Assembly: GCA_013151785.1 (NCBI GenBank)
Contig: JAADHP010000222.1
Coordinates: 1 to 5,252, forward strand
From: Nitrospirota bacterium
Lineage (GTDB): Bacteria; Nitrospirota; Thermodesulfovibrionia; Thermodesulfovibrionales; JdFR-85
Direction of reading: 5' to 3'
DNA: 5,252 nucleotides
Shown: positions 1 through 5,245 of the stretch, one piece after another
Layout of the letters: each line of letters begins with the position of its first letter
Numbering within the stretch: position 1 is the first letter of the stretch
Position numbers and translations under genes: made by a program
The notes under the pieces: generated by a model
Told to the model about the DNA's origin: nothing
What the model saw: only the letters and a program-made list of their open reading frames with translations
The model's database searches: none

Positions 1-104
1 ATACACTGGAGGCCCAGTTAGATGCCTTAAGAGAGACTGGATTTAAAGAGGTGGATTGCTACTACAAGTACGGTGTGTTTGCCATATATGGAGGGAGAAG
101 GTAG
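1..104 (+). CDS. Class I SAM-dependent methyltransferase, C-terminal fragment
   Basis: Only the last 33 complete codons of this gene are in the window, read from base 3 to the TAG at 102-104; the start lies upstream. The peptide runs Leu-rich helix, then Gly-Phe-Lys-Glu-Val-Asp-Cys, then Lys-Tyr-Gly-Val-Phe-Ala-Ile-Tyr-Gly-Gly-Arg-Arg at the end. This is the usual last helix and final beta hairpin of small Rossmann-fold methyltransferases, close to the CmoA-like group, where a GF-x-x-V-[D/E] strand is followed by a K/W-Y-x-x-F-A strand. The SAM-binding part is not visible, so the substrate cannot be named. The gene is followed by 118 bases without an intact gene, so coupling to the downstream epimerase is not evident. 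Confidence 0.7.
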   Translation, partial: TLEAQLDALRETGFKEVDCYYKYGVFAIYGGRR

Positions 105-134
105 TTAAAACAGGGTGAACTCAGGATTAATTGA

Positions 135-222
135 CATGGTTACAAATGCCTTCCTTTTGCAGAAGAGGAAGCCCCTGAAAGAATAATTGAGGAGACAGTA
201 AAAGAAAGGATATTTCCAGAAG
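135..222 (+). pseudogene. Possible coding relic upstream of the epimerase gene
   Basis: Bases 135-287 are open in the same frame as the methyltransferase tail, after a TGA at 132-134, and close with TAA at 288-290 inside the epimerase gene. The stretch before the epimerase start reads as a plausible acidic helix followed by Lys-Glu-Arg-Ile-Phe-Pro-Glu-Asp-Glu. It has no ATG, GTG or TTG start and no Shine-Dalgarno, so it is unlikely to be expressed. It could be the remnant of a gene cut off when the A+T-rich epimerase gene arrived, or simply a chance open frame of about 50 codons. A competing 16-residue frame from ATG 136 to TAA 186 overlaps it and also lacks a ribosome binding site. This is inference from amino-acid texture only. 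Confidence 0.18.
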
Positions 223-1224
223 ATGAAGCGGGTATTAATAACAGGTTCAAGAGGCTTTATTGGAAGTCATCTACTTGCAGAGCTATATAATATGAGAACA
301 GATGTGAGATGCCTTCTCCACGCTACTGGTAAAAATAAAAATTCTTTTATCCATACACAAATCAAATGCTTTACAATTAACTTATTAGATCTTAACTGCC
401 TTTTAAACTGTGATGCCTTTAATGATGTTCAATATATATTTCATCTGACAGGCATTACAAAGGGATTAACAAAAAGACAATTTTTTGAGGCCAATGTAAT
501 CCCAACCCGGAATCTTTTAGAGACAGTCAGATTAAGAAATCTTAGGTTACAACGATTTGTCTTTTTATCTTCTCAGGCAGCAGGCGGTCCTGCCACATCG
601 CTGGACTTACCCAAAACTCCAGACGATCCGTCTGCGCCTATTGAATATTACGGCTGTAGCAAGCTTGAAGCTGAATTATTAGTCAAGAAATACTCCAGAA
701 TTATACCTATTACTATCCTACGACCATCAGCAGTATATGGTCCCGGAGATAGAGATTTTTTGAAACTCTTTAAAATGATAAATACGAGGTTGCAAGTTTT
801 TTGGGGGAATAAAGATAATTTTCTTAGCATAATTTTCGTAAAAGATTTAATTGATGGAATTTTAAAAGCTACTTTCAGTGAGAATTCAATAGGAAAAACA
901 TACTATCTATGCAATGACATTTCTCTAACCTGGGAAGACTTAATAAATATTTTATTTGCCATTATGGAGAAAAGACCACTCTTTACCATCAATCTACCAT
1001 CCTTTGTGGCAGATATATCTGGATACTTCGGTCAATTGTACTCACTTATAACCAAAAAACATGAATTATTAAATTTACAAAAGGTTAAACTTGGCAAACC
1101 AAAATACTGGATATGCTCCAATCAATGTGCTAAAGAAGATTTTGGATTTGAGACTCAATACTCTATAGAAGATGGATTGAGAATCACCTTTGATTGGTAT
1201 AAGAGAAATCGCTGGATAAAATGA
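223..1224 (+). CDS. NAD(P)-dependent epimerase/dehydratase (extended SDR)
   Basis: The 333-residue protein is a full-length extended short-chain dehydrogenase/reductase, a cytoplasmic enzyme that uses NAD(P) to oxidise, epimerise or dehydrate a sugar-nucleotide or sterol-like substrate. The dinucleotide motif GxxGxxG is at residues 8-14 after a hydrophobic first strand. The family Asp after strand 3 is D56, the H-L-T-G strand is 74-77, and the catalytic set is S116/S117, Y143 and K147 (YxxxK). The RPSAVYGPGD loop typical of extended SDRs is at 167-176. The C-terminal substrate domain (about 180-333) is diverged, so the substrate is not assignable. The start is supported by the Gly-motif spacing and a modest AAAGGA at 205-210, 12 bases upstream. 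The gene is clearly A+T-richer than the downstream genes (15 G+C of 60 at 841-900 against 32 of 60 at 2281-2340), suggesting separate ancestry. It stands apart from both neighbours. Confidence 0.85.
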   Translation: MKRVLITGSRGFIGSHLLAELYNMRTDVRCLLHATGKNKNSFIHTQIKCFTINLLDLNCLLNCDAFNDVQYIFHLTGITKGLTKRQFFEANVIPTRNLLETVRLRNLRLQRFVFLSSQAAGGPATSLDLPKTPDDPSAPIEYYGCSKLEAELLVKKYSRIIPITILRPSAVYGPGDRDFLKLFKMINTRLQVFWGNKDNFLSIIFVKDLIDGILKATFSENSIGKTYYLCNDISLTWEDLINILFAIMEKRPLFTINLPSFVADISGYFGQLYSLITKKHELLNLQKVKLGKPKYWICSNQCAKEDFGFETQYSIEDGLRITFDWYKRNRWIK

Positions 1225-1249
1225 TAACAAATATTACTCCCTGTGAATT

Positions 1250-1276
1250 TTGACAGGTGACTTTACAGGTGATAAT
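1250..1276 (+). promoter_or_regulatory. Candidate sigma-70 promoter for the small membrane protein gene
   Basis: A perfect -35 hexamer TTGACA (1250-1255) is followed by GATAAT (1271-1276), five of six matches to the -10 consensus. The 15-base spacer is shorter than the preferred 17, which weakens the call. It would start transcription near 1283 and give a leader of about 70 bases before the gene at 1355. It is the best match in the 130-base gap after the epimerase gene. Confidence 0.35.
1253..1272 (+). repeat. Tandem 8-base direct repeat ACAGGTGA
   Basis: ACAGGTGA occurs at 1253-1260 and again at 1265-1272, a period of 12 bases with CTTT between. Both copies lie inside the candidate promoter, one overlapping the -35 end and one reaching the -10. 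That position would suit an activator or repressor site, but the repeat is short enough to arise by chance. The first ACAGG can also pair with CCTGT at 1240-1244 in a 5-bp hairpin with an 8-base loop. No U-tract follows, so this is not a terminator. Confidence 0.3.
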
Positions 1277-1354
1277 CCAATATATTAGTGGATGTGATGG
1301 TGAGAAAGACTCATAGGACTGGATTTAGATAAAACAATAATCGGGGGAAAATGA

Positions 1355-1621
1355 ATGTCCCATGATGAGAGCAAAAAAACGATATGGTTTCCTGCAAAGA
1401 AGTACGGAATTGGCTGGGGATTGCCTGTTACTTGGCAGGGATGGCTGGTATTGGCACTGTATCTTATCTTAACTATCTCTGGAATCTGGTATCTGGATAA
1501 CACAGGTCATGGATTATTTGCTATTGTATATGCTTTATTAACAACCGCAATATTTGTCTGGATCTGCTGGATAAAAGGAGAGCCACCAGGCTGGAGATGG
1601 GGAGAGGGCAGGAGAAAATAG
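1355..1621 (+). CDS. Small two-helix inner-membrane protein, function unknown
   Basis: This 88-residue protein has a charged N-terminus (1-10), then an aromatic motif W-F-P-A-K-K-Y-G with W-G-L-P-V-T-W-Q-G-W (11-30). Two membrane helices follow at about 29-47 and 53-73, and the tail Gly-Glu-x-Pro-x-Trp-Arg-Trp-Gly-Glu (75-84) is basic and Trp-rich. The WFPAK-YG-WGLP-TWQGW block is, from memory, shared by a family of short uncharacterised bacterial membrane proteins; I know of no proven role. The two helices with a short polar turn suggest a hairpin with both ends on the same side, probably the cytoplasm given the Lys/Arg at both ends. The start at ATG 1355 is fixed by GGGGGAAA at 1343-1350, about 7 bases upstream; the out-of-frame ATG at 1351 stops after four codons. 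The radical SAM gene starts 62 bases downstream and may be cotranscribed. Confidence 0.75.
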   Translation: MSHDESKKTIWFPAKKYGIGWGLPVTWQGWLVLALYLILTISGIWYLDNTGHGLFAIVYALLTTAIFVWICWIKGEPPGWRWGEGRRK

Positions 1622-1640
1622 GCAAATATCTCAAAAGTGC

Positions 1641-1657
1641 AGCCAAGTGCACTGGCT
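1641..1657. repeat. Near-perfect 16-base palindrome with one inserted A
   Basis: AGCCA-A-GTGCAC-TGGCT lies between the small membrane protein gene and the radical SAM gene. Removing the single extra A at 1645 or 1646 leaves a perfect 16-base palindrome centred on GTGCAC. It has no loop and no U-tract, so it is not a terminator. A dimeric regulator site is possible, as is chance. Confidence 0.25.
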
Positions 1658-1683
1658 ATCCCGGTTGATTTTCTAAAAGGAAG

Positions 1684-3048
1684 ATGAGAATCCTTCTGAT
1701 CCAACCACATAGCCCTGCTTTGACGATCGGAGGGGACGAACTTTACATGCACGAACCCCTGGCCCTGGAATACATTGCTGCCAGTGTATCTGAAACACAC
1801 GATGTGAGAATACTTGATATGAGAATAGAAAGAAATCTTAAGGATGTGCTTGAGGAGTTCAGCCCCCATGTAGTGGGTATAACTGCATATACTGTGCATG
1901 TAAACATAGTAAGAAGACTCTGTAAAGAGGTAAAAAGATTCAGCCCTGAGGTGTTTACCGTTGTGGGAGGGCATCATGCAACAGTGGCTCCAGAGGATTT
2001 TATTTCACCGGATATTAATCTAATAGTTATGGGAGAGGGGGTTTTTGTCTTCAGAGAGGCAATAGAACACCTCAAAGATGGCAAAATGCCAGAGGGCCTG
2101 CCCGTGACAGCCTATATAAAAAACGGAACCTTTGTCAAAAATCCACCTGAACCAGTATCAGACCTTGATGTCTTTCCTTTCCCCAGCAGAGCACTGACAG
2201 CCAGATACAGGAAACACTATTTTACTGAATGGTTGAGGCCTCTGGCCTCGGTGAGGACCTCAAAAGGCTGTCCCTTCAGGTGCAGCTTCTGTGCCCTCTG
2301 GAAACTCACTGGAGGGAGATACCTGAGAAGAAGACCTGAGATGATAGTCAAGGAACTTGCCGAGATAGAGGAGGAGTTTGTATTTTTTGCTGATGATGAA
2401 TCCCTGATAGATGTTAAAAGGATGAAGGAACTTGCAGGTCTCATAAAAGAGGCAGGAATAAAGAAGAAATACTTTCTTTATGGAAGAAGCGATACCATTG
2501 CAAGGCATCCTGAACTCTTAGAACTCTGGAAAGACATAGGTCTTGAAAGGGTTTTTGTGGGACTTGAGTTTTTCAGGGATGACGACCTTGGGTATATCAG
2601 GAAGGGCTCAACGATCAGGCATAATGAGGATGCCATAAAAATATTACAATCTCTCAATATAGAAATTTACGCCTCTTTCATTGTGAGACCAGAGTTCCGC
2701 AGAGCGGATTTCAGACAGTTCAGACAATACTGCAGGAGGATGGGATTGAACTTTGCCACCTTTTCAGTGCTTACTCCCTTGCCAGGCACAGACTTCTACG
2801 AAGAGGTTAAAGACAGACTGATAACCCATAACTACGATTATTTTGATTTTATTCATACCCTTCTACCTACCTCCCTTCCTCTTAAGGAATTCTATAAAGA
2901 GATGTACTATCTGTATAAAGAAGCAATCCCCATCTGTAAAAGTATATCCCTACTGAAGAGGTTTCCTCTGAGAGATATACCCATGATTCTCAGGAGATCA
3001 AACAAGATTCTAAGACAGATAAGGAATGCCTATAAGGATTACGAATGA
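1684..3048 (+). CDS. hpnR: B12-binding radical SAM methylase, probable hopanoid C-3 methylase HpnR
   Basis: The 454-residue protein has an N-terminal cobalamin-binding Rossmann domain (about 1-145). It has the MRILLIQP start, the MHEPLALEYIAA segment (22-33) and VVGGHHATVAPEDF (93-106), and lacks a DxHxxG base-off His motif. The radical SAM core (about 185-400) holds the 4Fe-4S ligands C196, C200 and C203 (CxxxCxxC) followed by ALWKLTGGRYL. The FFADDES (234-240), YGRSDTIARHP (266-276), EIYASFIVRP (327-336) and LTPLPGTDFYEEVKDRL (363-379) blocks match what I recall of HpnR. HpnR uses SAM and methylcobalamin to add a methyl group at C-3 of the hopanoid A ring in the membrane. No other hopanoid gene is in the window, so the substrate rests on sequence memory. 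Length fits the family. The ATG is the first possible start after TGA 1666-1668, with a tight AAAAGGAAG just before it. Confidence 0.65.
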   Translation: MRILLIQPHSPALTIGGDELYMHEPLALEYIAASVSETHDVRILDMRIERNLKDVLEEFSPHVVGITAYTVHVNIVRRLCKEVKRFSPEVFTVVGGHHATVAPEDFISPDINLIVMGEGVFVFREAIEHLKDGKMPEGLPVTAYIKNGTFVKNPPEPVSDLDVFPFPSRALTARYRKHYFTEWLRPLASVRTSKGCPFRCSFCALWKLTGGRYLRRRPEMIVKELAEIEEEFVFFADDESLIDVKRMKELAGLIKEAGIKKKYFLYGRSDTIARHPELLELWKDIGLERVFVGLEFFRDDDLGYIRKGSTIRHNEDAIKILQSLNIEIYASFIVRPEFRRADFRQFRQYCRRMGLNFATFSVLTPLPGTDFYEEVKDRLITHNYDYFDFIHTLLPTSLPLKEFYKEMYYLYKEAIPICKSISLLKRFPLRDIPMILRRSNKILRQIRNAYKDYE

Positions 3049-3077
3049 AGTCCGCAAGATTGGAATAGTCTAATCGT

Positions 3078-3096
3078 AGAGGAGATGCTAAAATAA
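3078..3096 (+). promoter_or_regulatory. Displaced Shine-Dalgarno with a 4-codon leader frame
   Basis: The best ribosome binding site before the AraC-type gene, AGAGGAG (3078-3084), ends 17 bases before its ATG at 3102, which is too far for normal initiation. Directly after it lies ATG CTA AAA TAA (3085-3096), a Met-Leu-Lys mini-frame that ends 5 bases before the real ATG. The ATG at 3085 is itself too close to the Shine-Dalgarno to be efficient. No better start in frame exists between 3084 and 3102 apart from ATA 3093 or ATT 3096. Translation may rely on reinitiation or weak direct binding. Confidence 0.3.
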
Positions 3097-3101
3097 TTAA
3101 C

Positions 3102-3980
3102 ATGAACTTCAGAAGCAATACGATTGTGGATTACAGAGAGCGACTGAACAGGGTACTTGTCTATATCCAGGAAAACATTGACAGCCCGCTTACACTTCAG
3201 ACACTTGCTGGGATTGCCTGTTTCTCTCCATTTCATTTTCACCGTATCTTTACTGCCTTTGTCGGCGAAACTCTGAGTGAATACATAAAGAGAGTCCGCC
3301 TTGAGCGGGCTGCGCTCAAACTCTGCTATACTGATCTGCCTGTAACAGATATCGCCCTGTCCGCCGGATATGAGACTCCCGCTGCCTTCAGTAAGGCATT
3401 CAGGCAGTACTTTGGCAGGAGTCCCTCGGAGTTCAGAAAACTAAAGAATCCGGAGACTGCTTCCAGCAGAAATACCATGGATTCAGATTATCCGAAAAGG
3501 GTGGTGAAAACAATGAAACCAGAGATACACACCATCTCTGACCAGAAGGTTCTTTTTGTGAGAAGAACAGGTAGATACGACAGGGCAGCCTCAGAGGCAT
3601 GGGGAGTGCTCATGAAGTTTGCCTACTCTCGTAAACTCATGAAAAAGGGTACAAAGATGATTGGAATATCCTATGACAGCCCTGAGATAACCTCTGAAGA
3701 CAGACTCCGTTATGATGCATGTATTACGATGAATGAGGATATAAAACCTGAAGGTGAAATAGGGGTTCAGACCATCCCTGGCGGCAGGTACGCGGTCTTT
3801 CTTCACAGGGGGCCTTATGAGAAGTTTAATGAGACTTACGGTGCCATATTCTCAGTCTGGCTTCCTCAAAGCAAAGAGAGTCTCAGAGATGCACCTGTGT
3901 TTGAGGTCTATCTCAACCGTGACCCAAGGAGGACAAAGCCTGAGAATTTGAGGACAGAGATATGGGTGCCTGTTGAATAG
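3102..3980 (+). CDS. AraC-family transcriptional regulator with C-terminal GyrI-like effector domain
   Basis: The 292-residue protein is a cytoplasmic DNA-binding regulator of the Rob-like layout, with DNA binding at the N-terminus and effector binding at the C-terminus. The AraC domain spans about 12-115 with two helix-turn-helix units: L-T-L-Q-T-L-A-G-I-A-C-F-S-P-F-H-F-H-R-I-F at 30-50 and V-T-D-I-A-L-S-A-G-Y-E-T-P-A-A-F-S-K-A-F at 81-100. The family signature FGRSPSEFRK follows at 104-113. A linker to about 138 leads to a GyrI-like domain (139-291), recognised by VLFVRRTGRY (150-159), IPGGRYAVFLHRGPYEKF (225-242) and the closing RTEIWVPVE (284-292). In this family the second domain binds small hydrophobic or cationic ligands and controls efflux or stress genes; the ligand here is unknown. 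It sits 53 bases after the radical SAM gene with no terminator seen between. The start is at the usual distance from the first HTH, though its Shine-Dalgarno is oddly far. Confidence 0.88.
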   Translation: MNFRSNTIVDYRERLNRVLVYIQENIDSPLTLQTLAGIACFSPFHFHRIFTAFVGETLSEYIKRVRLERAALKLCYTDLPVTDIALSAGYETPAAFSKAFRQYFGRSPSEFRKLKNPETASSRNTMDSDYPKRVVKTMKPEIHTISDQKVLFVRRTGRYDRAASEAWGVLMKFAYSRKLMKKGTKMIGISYDSPEITSEDRLRYDACITMNEDIKPEGEIGVQTIPGGRYAVFLHRGPYEKFNETYGAIFSVWLPQSKESLRDAPVFEVYLNRDPRRTKPENLRTEIWVPVE

Positions 3981-4095
3981 TCTTGTAGCACTCCGTCCTT
4001 TCAAGGAGAAGTATAAGAAGGCTCTGGAAGAGACCTTTCATGACATCAAGATTGTAATAGGCACTCATGAGGAGCATAATAATTATTGTCCCTGA
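3952..4095 (+). pseudogene. Probable C-terminal relic of a lost gene
   Basis: After TGA 3949-3951 this frame is open to TGA 4093-4095, so most of the gap between the AraC-type gene and mntA is open. From 3985 the translation is strongly protein-like: Val-Ala-Leu-Arg-Pro-Phe-Lys-Glu-Lys-Tyr, an amphipathic helix (KALEETF), then a short strand Ile-Lys-Ile-Val-Ile-Gly-Thr-His-Glu-Glu. Helix-strand-GTH is the texture of the end of an alpha/beta domain. The only in-frame starts (CTG 3970, TTG 3973) lie inside the AraC-type gene and have no Shine-Dalgarno, so the frame is probably not a functional gene of 40 codons. The simplest reading is that the rest of the gene was deleted when the present AraC-type gene became its neighbour. 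The parent family is not recognised. Confidence 0.4.
4078..4087. repeat. A+T palindrome at the -35 of the mntA promoter
   Basis: AATAATTATT is a perfect 10-base palindrome whose right end overlaps the first two bases of the proposed -35 hexamer. Toxin-antitoxin pairs often repress their own promoter through such sites, but in HEPN/MNT modules this is not a general rule, and A+T palindromes of this size are frequent by chance. Confidence 0.2.
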
Positions 4096-4114
4096 ATAAA
4101 AATTATGGTATATT
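4086..4114 (+). promoter_or_regulatory. Extended -10 sigma-70 promoter of the mntA-hepT module
   Basis: TTGTCC (4086-4091, four of six matches) is followed after exactly 17 bases by TATATT (4109-4114, five of six). The TG of an extended -10 (TGnTATATT) lies at 4106-4107. Transcription would be expected to begin about 6-7 bases after the -10, at roughly 4120-4122, which is the ATG of mntA. The element is the best promoter-like sequence in the window and sits in a non-coding spot just after the relic frame ends. Confidence 0.6.
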
Positions 4115-4119
4115 AAAAG

Positions 4120-4536
4120 ATGATTAGATTTAAAAAACTGCCTGAAGACATTAGAGAAAGGCTTGACAGTGTTGAGGAGTATTTCAAACAACACCCACAG
4201 ATAATATTTGCCTATCTCTTTGGTGGACTTACAAGGAAAACCCCATCTCCTTTTTCAGATGTTGATATTGCTATTTATGTTGTGGATACTGATAAGGTCA
4301 GGTATCTTGATATCTACATGGAACTAACAAATTTGCTTGAGACAGATGAGATTGATCTCGTTCTGCTCAATAAGGCACCCATAAGCCTTGCCGGGAGGAT
4401 ACTCTTATCAAGAAAGGTCATTGTTGATAAAGAGCCATTTCTCAGACACTGCTATGAATCTGTGACTTTACGGAAATTTTTTGATTTCAGAATTAAAGAA
4501 GGGGATATCCTGAAGAGGAGATACGGAATTGGTTGA
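4120..4536 (+). CDS. mntA: MNT-type nucleotidyltransferase antitoxin (MntA)
   Basis: The 138-residue protein is a minimal nucleotidyltransferase of the DNA polymerase beta superfamily, the antitoxin half of a HEPN/MNT toxin-antitoxin pair. In studied members it transfers AMP from ATP to a Tyr next to the toxin active site and so silences it. The core strand AYLFGG (31-36) opens the active-site motif, ten residues follow, and D47-V48-D49 are the metal-binding DxD pair. The third carboxylate is D79 in D-E-I-D-L-V-L-L. The usual GSx10DxD is here GGx10DxD, with G36 in place of Ser. The C-terminal helix (about 105-135) would contact the toxin. It has no Shine-Dalgarno (only AAAAG before the ATG) and probably a leaderless message. 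Its last 8 bases overlap the next gene. Confidence 0.85.
   Translation: MIRFKKLPEDIRERLDSVEEYFKQHPQIIFAYLFGGLTRKTPSPFSDVDIAIYVVDTDKVRYLDIYMELTNLLETDEIDLVLLNKAPISLAGRILLSRKVIVDKEPFLRHCYESVTLRKFFDFRIKEGDILKRRYGIG
4513..4520 (+). promoter_or_regulatory. Shine-Dalgarno fixing the TTG start of hepT
   Basis: AAGAGGAG inside the end of mntA ends 8 bases before TTG 4529-4531, ideal spacing. No ATG or GTG is in frame nearby, so this site decides the start and places it over the last 8 bases of mntA. Confidence 0.7.
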
Positions 4537-4948
4537 CAGGCTACTGATAGGTAGAAAGATTGCTGAGTTAGAGAGATATTTAGAACAGATAAGTGAATAT
4601 AAAGACATCTCTGTCAAAAAGTACAGGAAGGATTGGAAGATACAGAGAATAATTGAACGCACTTTGCATCTAATGATAGAACTCTGTATAGATATTGCCA
4701 ATCATATAATCTCGGACAGGAATCTAAGGATGCCAACAAGTTATGCTGATACATTCCGAGTTTTGGTGGAAGAGGGGATTATAAGGACATCTCTATTCAA
4801 AAGACTGGAAAAGATGGCGAAGTTCAGGAATATAATAGTGCATCAGTATGAGCAGGTTGAACCTGAAATAGTGGTATCCATATTAAAGAAAAACCTGAAG
4901 GACTTTGAAGAGTACAAGAAAGCAGTTTTAAAAGTAATATCAGAATAG
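4529..4948 (+). CDS. hepT: HEPN-domain RNase toxin HepT (DUF86 family)
   Basis: The 139-residue, nearly all-helical protein is the HEPN toxin partner of the nucleotidyltransferase upstream. HEPN toxins of this type are dimeric cytoplasmic ribonucleases whose active site is RX4-6H. Here it is R100-N-I-I-V-H105-Q-Y107, an exact RX4HXY. Y107 matches the Tyr that the MNT partner modifies with AMP in studied pairs. The protein begins with a coiled helix (about 5-35) and a long helix (37-62, I-E-R-T-L-H-L-M-I-E), then the segment P69-T-S-Y-A-D-T-F-R-V-L (69-79) typical of DUF86. Length is normal for the family. Translation starts at TTG 4529, served by the strong Shine-Dalgarno in mntA, and overlaps the mntA stop by 8 bases. 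The module is antitoxin first, toxin second. The motif is intact, so the toxin is likely active. Confidence 0.87.
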   Translation: MVDRLLIGRKIAELERYLEQISEYKDISVKKYRKDWKIQRIIERTLHLMIELCIDIANHIISDRNLRMPTSYADTFRVLVEEGIIRTSLFKRLEKMAKFRNIIVHQYEQVEPEIVVSILKKNLKDFEEYKKAVLKVISE

Positions 4949-4954
4949 AGATAA

Positions 4955-5245
4955 GTGAAAGACACCATTTCTGTCTCAACCACTGCCTCGGTTGAACAGG
5001 TCTTCCAGATAATAACAGACCTTGAGATGATAAAAAAGTGGGAACCCTCTCACAGATTTCCACTGGTCAGGCATGAGTGGGTGCCGGATACTGGTATCCT
5101 CCAGAAGGGTAATCAGCTCAGGGTGATAACCCCTCTATGGAGGTTCATTGCAAGGTGTGTAGATATAAGAGAGTATGAGGTGCCCTGCCTTGTTATTATT
5201 TTATGTTGGACAGGTGTGAACTTGAATATAAAGTGCCACAACTGA
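4955..5245 (+). CDS. SRPBCC-family (START/Bet v 1 fold) protein, 3' part apparently frameshifted
   Basis: From GTG 4955 the protein begins with the standard START/Bet v 1 (SRPBCC) opening: strand D-T-I-S-V-S-T-T, A-S-V-E-Q-V-F-Q-I-I-T-D-L-E-M-I-K-K-W-E-P (11-31), then two strands including G-N-Q-L-R-V (52-57) and a D-I-R-E-Y-E-V-P turn (70-77). Such proteins bind hydrophobic ligands in a cavity; the ligand is unknown. After residue 80 the texture fails, and the frame ends at TGA 5243-5245, giving 96 residues instead of the usual 140-150. Another frame, open from 5179 to the window end, reads Leu-Asp-Arg-Cys-Glu-Leu-Glu-Tyr-Lys-Val-Pro-Gln-Leu-Lys-Asp, a natural continuation. Adding one T to the TTTT run at 5199-5202 would join them. 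This is either a broken gene or a read error. The start follows hepT by 6 bases with only a weak GAGA ahead. Confidence 0.6.
   Translation: MKDTISVSTTASVEQVFQIITDLEMIKKWEPSHRFPLVRHEWVPDTGILQKGNQLRVITPLWRFIARCVDIREYEVPCLVIILCWTGVNLNIKCHN

Noticed and set aside
131..159. Perfect TTGACA at 131-136 as a promoter for the epimerase gene
   Set aside because: No -10-like hexamer lies 15-19 bases downstream; the sequence there is CTTTTG, so only half a promoter is present.
223..1224. Calling the epimerase HpnA because an HpnR-like gene is nearby
   Set aside because: The protein has only general extended-SDR motifs, its composition differs from the hpnR-like gene, and no hopanoid cluster genes lie between or around them.
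1240..1257. CCTGT/ACAGG hairpin after the epimerase gene as a terminator
   Set aside because: The stem is only 5 bp with an 8-base A+T-rich loop and is not followed by a T run.
1621..1683. Reading through the gap after the small membrane protein as a frameshifted extension or separate small gene
   Set aside because: The open frames are short, lack a start with a ribosome binding site, and the membrane protein already ends with its natural Trp-Arg-Trp-Gly tail.
1507..1977. A 156-codon open frame on the minus strand across the membrane protein and radical SAM genes
   Set aside because: It is antisense to two well-supported genes, has no recognisable domain and reads as low-quality protein, so it is a shadow of the coding strand.
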